Assembly (NCBI GenBank): GCA_947069175.1 | Contig: CAMTDV010000023.1 | Location: 91,138,240-91,202,239, forward strand | Source of the DNA: Scalesia atractyloides | Taxonomy: Eukaryota > Streptophyta > Magnoliopsida > Asterales > Asteraceae | DNA: 64,000 nt | Direction: 5' to 3' | Shown here: piece after piece, positions 1-10,295 of the stretch | How positions within the stretch are numbered: the stretch's first letter is position 1 | How the letters are laid out: the number at the start of each line of letters is the position of its first letter | Position numbers and translations under genes: made by a program | The notes under the pieces: model-generated | What the model saw: the letters and a program-made list of their open reading frames with translations, nothing else | Databases searched by the model: none | Told to the model about the DNA's origin: nothing

Positions 1-570
1 AGATAAATAAAAAGAATGAGAGATTAAGTGTTAGATATACCGAACAGTGGCTCTTCTGTTTCGCCGGAGAACTCCGATGTCAGCAGGTTGTTCCGGCGAC
101 GTGTGTCTTGCGGCAGAGGGTCTTCAGGGAGCTTGAGATGAGTGTGGGTGGCTTCGGTATGAGTTCTGGGTGTTCAGTAAGGCACAGAGGTGAAAGGCTC
201 GGTTTTCCGGCGAGTTGCAGCAGTTCTCCGGCGAGTGAAATTATGTCGGGAAAGAGTGTGATTGTGAGCGAAAAAGCTAACAGAGGTTAGAGGGGGTATT
301 TATAGGGCAGAACATTGACGAATTTAGTCCGATTTCCGTCTTGATTCGTCGGTTAATGATTTTCCGGCGGTTATAACTTGTGTCGCGGACTGGACATCGG
401 TTATAACCGATGTAGTAGTTAATGTTTACGTTGAGTCAAAGGTAACCGACGGTGATTGACGAAATCGTCGGATTTTCCGGCGTCAGCGGATTTGGGCGCG
501 CTGTTGACTGGGTTTGTTTTCTAAGATTCATTATTTCAATTAATTGTTTCGGTATCTTAACAAAAACCCA

Positions 571-650
571 AAGTGGCGGAGTGGTTGAGCGCGTGTGTGT
601 TAATGCTTTGTTTACCAGCTGACCCGGGTTCGAAACCCGGCAGCATTAAT
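571..650 (+). other. tRNA-like Pol III module 1
   Basis: An A-box-like TGGCGGAGTGGTTGAG and a perfect B-box GGTTCGAAACC lie in tRNA-like spacing. The B-box is in a CCGGG/CCCGG stem. The sequence that should form the 5' acceptor does not pair with the 3' side. Instead TTAATGCT (600-607) pairs with AGCATTAA (642-649), so this is a tRNA-derived module and not a functional tRNA gene. It lies in the first copy of the ~800-bp tandem repeat. Confidence 0.55.
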
Positions 651-1370
651 TTATTTTTATTTCATTAATTTTAATACTTTTTCAAATAAAATTTTTATAA
701 TCCAATATACTTATTAATTATGTATCGTTTAAAAATAATTTGGGCATTAAAAACGCCACGAAATTTTTAACTGATTGTTTGGTTAATAAACGGAGCGGGT
801 TTGGTAAATCCGGTTTTTTACGGATGTTACAATACCGGTTAACAGCGAGTTTCTGGAAATTCCAGAAGTTTTCCGGCGAAAACAGAAAATCCGGCCATGT
901 CGTCTGGGGTTGATTCTGGGTGATGGAGTGATGTTAGAATTTGTCTAATAATGGAATGAAACAGAAAAGTCGAGGTAATTACCGTGTAGATGAAAGTCTC
1001 GGTTTTCCGGCGACTTGCAGAGATTTTCCGGCAAGTGAAATTGATTGAAGAATCGGTGCGATTTTGAGCGAAAAGTTTACCAGAGGCTAAGGTGTGCATT
1101 TATAGGGAAGAATATCGATGAATTGGGTCTGATTACCATCTTGATTCGTTGGTCAGCCGTTCTCCGGCGGTTACGACGGATGTCGCGGAACTGGACGTCG
1201 GTTATAACCGATGGCGTCGTTAATTCTTACGTTAAGTCAAAAGTAACCGACGATAATTGGCGAAATCGTCGGGTTTTCCGGCGTCAGCGGATTTGGGCGC
1301 GCTGTTGTCTGGGTTTGATTTCCAGATTTATTATTTGTATTAATTGTTTCAATATGTTAACAAACAACAC

Positions 1371-1456
1371 AAGTGGCGGAGTGGTTGGATGGATGTGAGT
1401 TAAGGCTTTGGATGATTCTCTCGGCTGACCCGGGTTCGAAACCCGGCTTAAGCATT
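1371..1456 (+). other. tRNA-like Pol III module 2
   Basis: This is the second-copy counterpart of the module at 571-650, with the same TGGCGGAGTGGTTG A-box and the same B-box hairpin. The closing stem has changed on both sides: TTAAG pairs with CTTAA here, where the first copy has TTAATGCT/AGCATTAA. The paired change suggests that the helix was maintained, or that two related sources were used. Confidence 0.5.
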
Positions 1457-2107
1457 TAATTTTTTTTTCACTATTTTAATACATTTTCAAATATAAATTT
1501 TATATTCTAATATACTTATTAATTATGTATCGTTTAAAATTAATTTGGGCATTAAATACGCAACGAAATTTTTAACTGGTTGTTCGGTTAATAAACGAAG
1601 CGGTTTGGTTAACCCGGTTTTTTACGGATGTTACACTTAACATGTATAGCGCTATGGGAGTAACGCACCGCCCGCATTCTAGAGGTCATTTAAGTTTTAT
1701 TCTATTTTTGCGGTACACGCGAGGGTTGACTTATAGATTACAAGCCATATTTACATAAATCTTGTATTCTAGCTTAACATGTGGATTCATTTAAACCTTT
1801 TTTAACTTATGCTATATCAAACTTGTGTACTCGCCAATACTTGTTGTATTGAACTATACTTTTAAAATGTTGCAGGTTAAAGATGTTGATTATGATGGAA
1901 CTTAGTCGGGATGGCTTAGAAACACACGTAGAATGCTAGGATTTATGTTGTTGAATTGATTGTATTTGAAATTTCATGTTGTACTTGACAATATTGTTAT
2001 GAAATGAAACGGGTTTGACTAAATTATTGTAGCAAATAGTGTTATGATGCCTTGAGGAATCTATTTCGTCTCACTCCGATGTTTCCGCCATCGGTTGGTG
2101 TGTGACA

Positions 2108-2940
2108 ATACAAATTAACATATAACCGTTGTGGATTTGGGTTAATTAAGGCACAATTTGCTTTGTAGATTGATTTTGTGAGGAAAAGAATGATTAGGGT
2201 TTAGGAAGACTGAGATCTGATTTTATGAGAAGAAGGTGAATTTAAGTGTGAACATTAATTGAATGTATTTTTACAATAATGTCATTTTTAGTCTTATATT
2301 GTGGTTTCCTCCTCATTAAAACCTTCGGTTAATCTTAGCCATTAATTTATGATGATCTATGGATGAAAATTATTCTTATTATTTTTACAAAATCTTTGTT
2401 CTTAAGATAAACTTTCCCATATATATATATATATATATATATGGGTATTTTGGTCATTATATTTGAAACTAACAAAAAGAAATCTGAAAATGTTAGTGAA
2501 TTTGACAAACATTTTTAAAATACTGAAACTCCAAAGCATCATATTTATAACATTTTCAACTTTGGGCTAAGAGTATCGGATTAAGCCTGCCGCTTTTAGT
2601 TTGTTTAAGGACCTTAGATATAATCTGGCCTTTTAACGAATAAATTTTCTTGTTTATGTCCATCAATTAAGAAAATTGTTCTACTTGTGCTTGTTTATTA
2701 GGAATGGGAATATATCCGTGTTTGTTTATCTTTCTTGGTTAATTTACTAAACAAACGCCACTTAACGAACACTACTTTGATTAGGTGATTACTGTGTTCT
2801 TGTATCATGTCCGTCCGTTCACTCGTTAGTCGGAAAAAATAGTCGTGTTGTTAGTTCGTTGTCTTGGTTCTATAGTTTGAATAGGTTGTGGCCAGATGCC
2901 ACTCATAACTAATAAATAAATTTTAATACGTAACGTAAAC
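2108..2940. other. AT-rich intergenic, no gene seen
   Basis: No coding pattern is recognised. It holds an (AT)n microsatellite at about 2419-2442. Confidence 0.6.
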
Positions 2941-2958
2941 AAATAAGCATATACAAAC

Positions 2959-3096
2959 AATACCAAACATAAATTTAAAAACGGGAAAAACGAGATACAT
3001 TTTCATGTCCAAAATAAACATAGAAAAAGAATACCGAACATAAATTAACAAGAACAACAAGATACATTTTCATGTCCAAAATAAACCAGTAAAAGA
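2959..3096. repeat. two tandem ~69-bp units
   Basis: Two adjacent units each contain 'gatacattttcatgtccaaa' preceded by 'aataccRaacataaatt'. They lie just downstream, on the minus strand, of the exon-like relic at 3130-3203. Confidence 0.6.
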
Positions 3097-3129
3097 TAAA
3101 AGAAAATTTCAAATCCGTAGACAAGTCTC

Positions 3130-3203
3130 CTACTTGTTAACCCAAATAACATCTTCGTAACCTTTCACTCCAATGAGCATCCATTCATTGCGGATCGTCT
3201 GAG
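3130..3203 (-). pseudogene. possible terminal exon of an unknown gene
   Basis: Read on the minus strand, a plausible 3' splice site (pyrimidine-rich 'ttctgatttgcttttgtggtag') is followed by an open frame ending at TAG. The frame reads QTIRNEWMLIGVKGYEDVIW and then VNK. The residue composition looks protein-like and the intron-type context is good, but no upstream exon was found between 3204 and 4190 and I do not recognise the family. An alternative acceptor 30 bp further upstream would include an in-frame stop. It could be a displaced gene fragment. Confidence 0.3.
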
Positions 3204-3239
3204 CTACCACAAAAGCAAATCAGAATGTCCCAACTGCAC

Positions 3240-4190
3240 ACAATCACCATTAACAAACAAAGTCAACACTTTAACCTAGTCAAGAATTAACTAGATCTGC
3301 ATCATATTTTTATAATAGTTTTTGTAAAGGTTTATTGAAGCCTTGGACCAACTCTACAAAAATGACAAACCACATGAGCCAACCATGCATTTAACTCTTC
3401 TTTAATTAAATCATGATTACCTGAATGGCTTGATAACATATAAATCACCGATACTAAAAAACACACAGCCAACATGTACATTCCATCAAGCAAAAACATG
3501 CATGATCATGTACGTTCAATTACGCGAATGAAAGATGTATATACTACATCGACTTTCATGCATTCAGATAATCTTTAATCCCATTTATTAATTTACAATC
3601 ATGAAAATAATACTTAAAACAAATTTAAAGATTCACCTAAACTGTTCTACCTTTGTAAAACTAAGAACAGTAATTCTATAGCAAGTGTTAATTCCAAAGA
3701 ATCATGATTTGCCCTATTAGCTAAATCCAACATAAAACATAAACTTCTATCATATATGAGTTGAACCGAATCATCAAAGTACTGTTTAAAATATACATAC
3801 AGGTTTTTGTATTATCCAACTCAAAGTCAAAAGTTCTCTCCAACCAGGGGCGGAGCCATGATTTGTTGTAAGGTTCAAGTTCACAGTTTTTGCTTATATG
3901 CAACCAAAAACTGAGTGACGGATTACCCCATGAAAACAATTTGTGTGAGAGGATTACCAATTGATGTATTGTCTCAGTAGTGTGTGTCTGGCATACACGA
4001 ATTGAAGGGAGTTCATAGCAAAATGAGTGTGATTACAAAAAATATTCATCATTATAAAAATATCTAGGAAATACATTTGATTGAAAAAAATATTTACCAA
4101 ATGATCATAGATTTTAACCCCTAATATTTTGTATTTTTTCATATTCTTTTTTTACTTTTTTTTCTTTTTAATTAACCCGGCCATTATTCT
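3240..4190. other. intergenic with possible SINE trace
   Basis: No gene is seen. 'ccaggggcggagccatgatt' at 3846-3865 resembles the 'ggggcggagcc' signature frequent in plant SINE-like repeats, but no second control box or tail could be defined. Confidence 0.4.
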
Positions 4191-4194
4191 TTTC

Positions 4195-4965
4195 GGTTTA
4201 TCGTGGAAATGGCGGAAAGGCCCGGAGAGTGTTATAGAAATTATAGAATTAGTTTGGCTTATTAGATCTCTGGTTTCGGTCTGGTTATCCAATCTAAGTG
4301 GCAGATGGAAATGGAACAGTGAGTCATCGGGTGAATTCTCGGTAAGAGCGGTTAAACGGCTTCTTTCAAAGGGGTGGATCATAGTAACAACTATGTCATG
4401 AAATGGTGCAAGTTGGTTCCGCTTAAGTGTAACGTATTTATGTAAAGAGCCGAAATGGGTAAAATCCCTACTACCCTTGCATTGAGGAACATGAATATTG
4501 ATGTTGAAGATATGTTATGTCCTATGTGTGAATCGAGAGAAGAAAGTGTTGACCACTTGCTCTCCAGATGCATCGTTGCGTCCAGGGTTTGGCACCATAT
4601 CACGTCGTGGTGCAAGTTTCCGCAATTCATATGCGGATCGGTTAGAGAGCTTCTGGAAGTTGATGATACGGTTGGGTTATCAGGTGTGACGAAAGACGTT
4701 TTCCAAGGGATCGTGAGCGTCTATTGTTAGAGCATTTGGCGATCGAGGAACAAGTTAAGATTCGAAGACAAACAAGTTCGGGTTGTAGACATTATTAATG
4801 AAATTAAATCGGTCGGGTTTTTACGGATTAAAAGTACATGTAAATCGAGGTCTTTTTCTTGGACCTATTAAGGTAACTTTGTAAAAATATGTAGGTTGTG
4901 CTTCCGTAGCCACCCCTTGTTATGGGTTGGTTCTTTAATCCAGTTTATCATAAAAAAGGATTGTG
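4195..4965 (+). mobile_element. LINE 3' end (reverse-transcriptase C-terminal zinc domain)
   Basis: This is a 5'-truncated relic of the C-terminus of a plant L1-like ORF2. The translation runs from LSWKWRKGPES through GRWKWNSESSGEFSVRAVKR and WCKLVPLKCNVFM, then a stop where the family normally has tryptophan. It continues through the zinc-binding motif CPMCESREESVDHLLSRC followed by RVWHHITSWC, and ends in SIWRSRNKLRFEDKQVR. That order matches the zf-RVT module that follows the reverse transcriptase in plant LINEs. A short A-rich end (ataaaaaagga) lies near 4955. A stop and frame changes make it inactive. No clear target duplication was found. Confidence 0.8.
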
Positions 4966-5909
4966 AATTAGTTGATTATTTATTTTCCTTATTTATTGCG
5001 ATATATCTACATTTGAACCAATTATTTTTATTTAATTCTTTCCTTCAGAAATATGATTTGTAGATTTATATATAATTAAACATGTCTAGAAGGGTATCTT
5101 TATGATACAGGCGTGAAACACAGATACTATCAGGGTGTGTATGGTTTCGCAATTACCCTCAACCAAAGCCAAAATTGAAGATATCGTTTACTCTATTTTA
5201 TTAACCAATTAGTTTACGGTTTATTCAGTTAGATTAACAATTTTTGGTTTGGTATTTCAGTTAATAGCTAACATCAAACTTTAAGTAAAACTTTTACTTA
5301 CAAATACATTAAATTGAGGTTTAATTACATGAAATGGATATATAAATACTTTAAATGAATGTATAAAATATAAAATACATGAACTAGGTGTATAAAAGAT
5401 ATAAAAAAACCGATAACCGTTTTTTGGTTAATTTAGTTTCAGTTAATCGGTAATCAGTTAATCTAGTGATTTCTATTCGATTTCGTCCGTTTTAGTTCGG
5501 TTTCGGTTAGGTTAACGATTACTTTATTGCTCACTCTTAGATACCGCCAATCATGTATCCCATCAAATTTTAAATAAAAAAACTATACCAAAACAATATT
5601 CCAATTAAAAAGAATAAAATACTTATTTTATGGTATAATTTAAAACAAATGCATGGTAATTAGTTTTCATAATGCGATAAAGTGTAATAAAGATGCGAAT
5701 TTAAATGTAATTAGTATTTAAAAAACTAATTTGCCTCATTTTTAATGTTTATACTTTTTGCGTTAAAGTAAAAAAATGGTTCTTTAACTTTTAGGTATCA
5801 TAAAATATTATTTTTTTAGCATTATATATAGTATAGATAATGTTGAGGTTTGGTTGTATTAGTAACTACTATTTTGTTAAAAAAACAAATTTATTTTTTT
5901 ATTTTTTAT
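4966..5909. other. AT-rich intergenic, possible MITE 5129-5542
   Basis: No gene is seen. The interval 5129-5542 starts 'agggtgtgtatgg' and ends 'ttgctcactctta', and has an interior rich in cggttaa/ttaaccg words. This resembles plant MITEs whose ends read as TAGGGGTGAGCA. The ends match only loosely, so the element call is weak. Confidence 0.35.
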
Positions 5910-6072
5910 GGTTAATTACCATTTTACCTCTGAATTGCCACCCGTCTAGGCCTAATTCAGGGGTAAAATGGTAATTAACCACCTGAGACCATTTCAGCTC
6001 AGAATGGTTAATTACCATTTTATCCTTGACTTATGCCTAGACGGGTGGCAATTCAGGGGTAAAACAGTCTTT
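5910..6072. repeat. inverted-repeat arm of unit A
   Basis: A ~59-bp arm at 5922-5980 is nearly the reverse complement of 6006-6064. Inside the left arm, 'attaccattttacc' recurs inverted as 'ggtaaaatggtaat', so smaller hairpins are nested in the larger one. Both arms carry the CCGTCTAGGC core of the element's palindromic repeat. Confidence 0.75.
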
Positions 6073-6548
6073 CGCCATTTATGCTAGACGAGTCGTCTAG
6101 GTCTAGACGCCCCGTCTATGCATCGTATATGACTAGCCTGGCTAGACACACAGCCACATACACCCTCAAAGCTTAAACACACACAGATACGTACATACAT
6201 CATTTGAGCGTATTTGGACCGCATTTTTGGCGAAATCAAGCGTCTCTGGTATGTATTCGAACCTATACTTCAATGATCTTTGATGTATTATGCATTTAGA
6301 CCGTAGATTGTGTGTGAATTTGATGATTTTTGGGGTTTAGGGGTTTTGTTCTTCATGTATTTGGATTTTTTGTTGAACAAGACGGGACGTCTACCCTAGA
6401 CGACCCAGTAGACGACGAGATTTATTTTTTTCTTGTATTTAACTTATATATTTTTTGTTTTAATATTATGTGTAATTACTAGATTATTACAATTAATATG
6501 GGTAATTGTTATTATTTGTGTTATATTGTTATTATTATTATAGATTGA

Positions 6549-7923
6549 TTATGGACGAGCTTGAAGGTTAGATACACGGGGCTCCACATCCGCATGGTCC
6601 GCTATGGGTTCCGTCAGCGCCGGCGGATCCGCTACACGGCCACCCGCATCTCGAGTTCCCACCCGACATCGAGGCCGCGCTTTTTTGCAGGAAGCTTCGT
6701 CGGATGCACGTCGGATTGCACGCCGCGGTCGACTAGGATGCGATCGAGGCGTTTGGTGAGACGCTTCGTTCCCGTTGATTCACCGTGGCACCGTCTGTTT
6801 GACTTAGCTGGCACGCCGAGTTATAGGGAGCACGCTCATCGAGTTCCTGTCAACATTCACGTTTCACCCTCCACGGGTCGACCAGCGCCTCCCCAGCCAC
6901 AAGCTCCTCCCCCTCCGCCTAAGGTTTCCTTTAGGCTTGCCGGTGTGTGGCGTTCGATAACGCTTGCTGAGTTTGCCGTTCATAGCGGTATATACCTGTA
7001 GGAGATTGCTACGGATGTTTATACGCAGGGGCTAGTGTGGTGGTGGACAGACCCACTCTTTTGGATTTTGGGAGGTGGTCGCAGGGCATGACACTTGGGA
7101 GCATATCAGGGCGAATGGGAGGATTTCACACGTTGACGACCCGTTATACATTTACGTACGTTTATTATAGTAATTATATGAATATTATTGTTATAAATTA
7201 ATTTTCGTATTTCGCTAACACTATGTGCAGATATCTTCATCGGATGCTCGCTACGTCTATTACCGCTCGCAGACACAGCCGAGAATGGTGTACAAGCACC
7301 GACAAATTTTTCTACTATTGCCTACTGTACAGGAGGCCGTGCGCACTTGCGCACGGTCTCGCCCGGTACTTCGCCTCCGCCCATCACCGGCAAGAGCGCG
7401 GATTTTTGTATGGCGGGGTGTACGTCACCGTGATTGTCCTGTCGTTTGGTCATCTGCCGAAGACAGACCCACACTTGGGGCCGACCATACCCACACTTGG
7501 GGATGAAGCTGGTGAAGAGGTTCGGTGTGCTCGGTGAGCGGTTCAAAACCCGCGCAGGTGAGCCATGGATTCCGGAGGCGCTGCAGGATCACTTCGATCC
7601 AGTCTATCCGCTGGAAGATGAGGCAGCGGGCGTTCAGGAGCCTCCGGTGGATTTAGACGGACCGACACCGCCACCGCCACCACACCTCCCGGGGCGCCCC
7701 AGTTTCCGCAGCACGTTATTCCAGGTCATGCCCCGGGAGGTGTAGCATACACACACTTACGAGCCGACGTTGACAGGTTATGGATCTCATGGACTGGGTG
7801 GTTCGGGAGTTACAGGATAGACAGAGAGAGACGGGTTACCTCCCATACCACTCCCACCACCCCGAGCACCACATCATCAGCAGCAGCCAGATCCCGACTC
7901 TGACTCGTGCGTATAGATGTTTT
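6549..7923 (+). pseudogene. decayed ATHILA-ORF1-like gene of unit A
   Basis: The ATG at 6549 (MDELEG) corresponds to the ATG at 27077 in the second copy. Several frames must be combined. Recognisable segments are PHLEFPPDIEAA, SFRLAGVWRSITLAEFAVHS (6930 region), then an intron ending in GCAG near 7230. After it come YLHRMLATSITARRHSREWC, FFYYCLLYRRPCALAHGLAR, and a proline-rich tail ending in a QQQ-type stretch. The layout (YLHR, REWCTS, RRPCALAHGLA, GG.YVT) resembles the ATHILA ORF-1 family, though identity is inferred. Frameshifts and stops make it non-functional. Confidence 0.6.
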
Positions 7924-8544
7924 GTATTTAGTATTCAGCTGTACAAATTCATATTATGGATGTACAAAATTATGTTATATATGTTATATTTAACTTTGTT
8001 TTCAGTTATTCGATTACTATATGATTGCTTGTGTTAAATCGACATTGAAATGTAATACCGAAACATAATAATTTTCAATATATTAAGTAATATTTACACG
8101 ATATAATATTTTCATTTTTCTTAAAATGTTCAAAACAATATTAAATTTAATTAGTATAATTTAAAAAAATAAAATGTAAAAATAATGAAGTATTTAAACG
8201 ATCGAAAACGTTAACTTATTTTTATACAAAAAAAATAAAACTTTTTAAAAACTGTTAAAATTACAAATCTCAAATTAAACCACCAAATAAACATCAACCT
8301 CAAACAACAATCAATTTACCCGACCTAAACACCCATTTTTCAACTAAAAAAAACCATGTTCCTAGACGGGTCGTCTAGATATAGACAGCACGTCTACCCC
8401 CATAAATTTCTACGCCCTGTCATTCACATGCTTACTCCTAGAAATCAGTGCCTAGACGGTCCGTTTAGCCTTAGACGACCCGTCTAGAGCACCAAAGGTG
8501 TCCAAATAGACAGCAGGGTGTCCAAATTTTTATAAATCATGTTT

Positions 8545-9100
8545 AAAAGTTTCCAATAAAATTTATAAAACAAGGCATCCAATTGATTAATAGAAAGTGA
8601 TTTAATTTTAGTGAGTTATTGCAATTTTAATCATCATATATCTTTCTTATTGATAGAAAATACGTTATTTTTTATATAATTATGCAAAATCACATCTTCT
8701 GATTTTAATCGTATTATTAGTTTGCTAAATCTAATTTCAAAATTTTATTTAAATTGTTCATGGAGATATTCAAATATGTGACTTATATTTTTTAGTAACG
8801 TCTTGAGTTAGTTTTGTGTTGGTTAAAGACCTAATTCAGTTGATATTATAAACAAATTAAAATAATATACACAAAGGTAGAGAGCGAATTCACAATTTTG
8901 GTAAACAATCAAATAAAAAGAAGAAATTGATTGTAGAACACACAAAAAGAAAACGGAAAAAGAATTATGGTTTGTGAAAAATTATAATAGGCTGATTGAA
9001 GAGAAAAATTAAAAAAAAGTAATTATCATGAGCTGATACTACACCTATTTAGTAAATACTTTTTTCTATGAATTTGATATATATTTAAAAAAAAAGTATT
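8545..9100. other. AT-rich intergenic, no gene seen
   Basis: Nothing coding or structured is recognised between the end of unit A and the LINE relic. Confidence 0.6.
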
Positions 9101-9106
9101 AATTAA

Positions 9107-9545
9107 TTAACAAATCTCCGAAGAACACCGATTTGTTTAAACGTATTTTTGATTACAAAAGTGTGGGAGAGCTGGAATAAATGGGAACCACCGAAATGCT
9201 CAAAGGTTCGACTAGCTCGAAAAAAGTTATAAGTGTTGTAGCATTGAGTATGGTATGGCATATTTGGAAAGTGAGACATGATAGAGAATCTAATCGTGAT
9301 ATTACCCAACCTAATAAAATGGTAGAAGAAATAAAGGTAAGCTCGTTTTTATGGCTAAAAGGAAGATCCAAATTAACGAACTTGAGGGCAAGATAGTGGG
9401 AGTTTAAAGTTGGAGATGTAATAGCGTAGCTTTATTGTTTGTTTTGTTCTCCTTTTTTTATTTACTGTATGCGTACTTAGTTTTGGGTTTCCTTTCTAGA
9501 GTTGTTTAATTACCACTTTGAAAATTGACGTTCAGAAAAAAAATT
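9107..9545 (+). mobile_element. LINE 3' end relic
   Basis: The translation KVWESWNKWEPPKCSKVRLA is followed, after a frameshift, by ISVVALSMVWHIWKVRHDRE and EEIKVSSFLWLKGRSK. This is the usual extreme C-terminus of plant LINE ORF2, after the zinc-binding module. A poly(A) run closes the element at about 9535-9543, directly after 'aaaattgacgttcag'. Only the 3' tail survives. Confidence 0.7.
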
Positions 9546-9721
9546 ACCACTTAAAAATTCTTCATGGTCAGTGAGTTAGATATTTTGTTTTTTATAGAGT
9601 TTTATTATTAATGAACGCATAGATGAATTTGAATACACATAAAAGCATTTTTACATTTCTTACGTAGTATCATATTATTAATACAAATATAAAACGTGTT
9701 ACTGTATTCTCATACAACTTT

Positions 9722-9950
9722 TTTGACCGGCAAATTTGAATCACTTACGAATAACTAGAGTATCATCGTGCCACTGGAGGAACCACCCGATTATATCCAT
9801 CTCCACTAAACTATAATGTCCATACACCAATTCGGGTGGAAACCCAATAAATCTGAGAATACCCCTCTCGGGGAATGAAACCCACACGACCTAATGGTTT
9901 CTAAGCCTTATCTCACTCATAAGATACCATTAGACTATATATTGTTTGTT
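9722..9950 (-). mobile_element. tRNA-derived SINE
   Basis: On the minus strand, an A-box-like TAGTCTAATGGTATCTTATG near the 5' end is followed about 45 bp later by a B-box-like GTGGGTTTCATTCCCC. The body then reads 'ttgggtttccacccgaattg' and the element ends with 'gccggtcaaaaaag'. The box order, spacing and length (~230 bp) fit a plant SINE. No convincing target duplication was found. Confidence 0.5.
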
Positions 9951-9959
9951 ACTCTTGAT

Positions 9960-10290
9960 TTAATTATTCATTTTTAATTAATGTTTATCGAGTTGTTAGG
10001 TTACATAATAATAGGTAGTATGTTATTATTTAATTAAGTGTCATGGTCTAGTTGGGATAGGTTTAGGTAACTAGGTGATCAAGTACATTTAGCGTAAATA
10101 GATGATTTACGGTCATTATAATGGCTGGTGGTTTGATTTTAATAAAAGAAAAGAGTCGTGAGTGTGTTTCTCACAATATCCTGTTATTCGTTTGTTGTTT
10201 TTGATCCGATTGTTCCAACATATATAATGTCATGCGCATATTCTCACACAACTAAATGCATGAATGAGTAATCTAGAGAGGGGAGAATTT
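9960..10290. other. intergenic, 3' flank of the CYSTM-like gene
   Basis: No further exon with the cysteine-rich membrane tail expected for a canonical CYSTM protein was found here. On the minus strand it may serve as 3' UTR and downstream DNA. Confidence 0.4.
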
Positions 10291-10295
10291 GATAA

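Larger units (their letters stand above)
1..2107 (+). mobile_element. LTR-like region with tandem ~800-bp duplication
   Basis: The stretch ends in GGTTGGTGTGTGACA, an ending shared with the LTR-like block that stops at 53660 and typical of large gypsy (Tat/Retand-like) LTRs. No gag or pol lies next to it. The left part consists of two diverged tandem copies, about 60-836 and 863-1637. Both carry CGGTTTTCCGGCGA-type motifs, a minus-strand TATA box (CCTATAAATACC near 295-305; a weaker match near 1098-1108), the text 'gcggatttgggcgcgctgttg' in near-identical form, a tRNA-like module, and the end 'ttacggatgttaca'. The left boundary lies outside the window. The LTR assignment is inference from the terminal motif and architecture. 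Confidence 0.45.
5910..8540 (+). mobile_element. MULE unit A: partial copy of the right half of the central MULE
   Basis: This block aligns along its length with 26450-29037. It shares the same inverted-repeat arm, the same decayed ATHILA-ORF1-like gene and the same right end (CTAGACGACCCGTCTAGAG, then GCAGGGTGTCC). The left side begins abruptly in the inverted-repeat arm at 5910 and has no counterpart of the left terminal inverted repeat (TIR) at 13608-13637. It is therefore a truncated or deletion derivative. No transposase is present. No flanking target duplication was recognised. Confidence 0.7.

Noticed and set aside
571..650. Functional tRNA gene (Leu/Ser type)
   Set aside because: A- and B-boxes are good, but the acceptor strands do not pair and no anticodon arm can be placed.
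3721..4142. Overlapping minus-strand open frames
   Set aside because: Low-complexity composition, no motif and no splice context. They overlap a SINE-like trace and look like chance.
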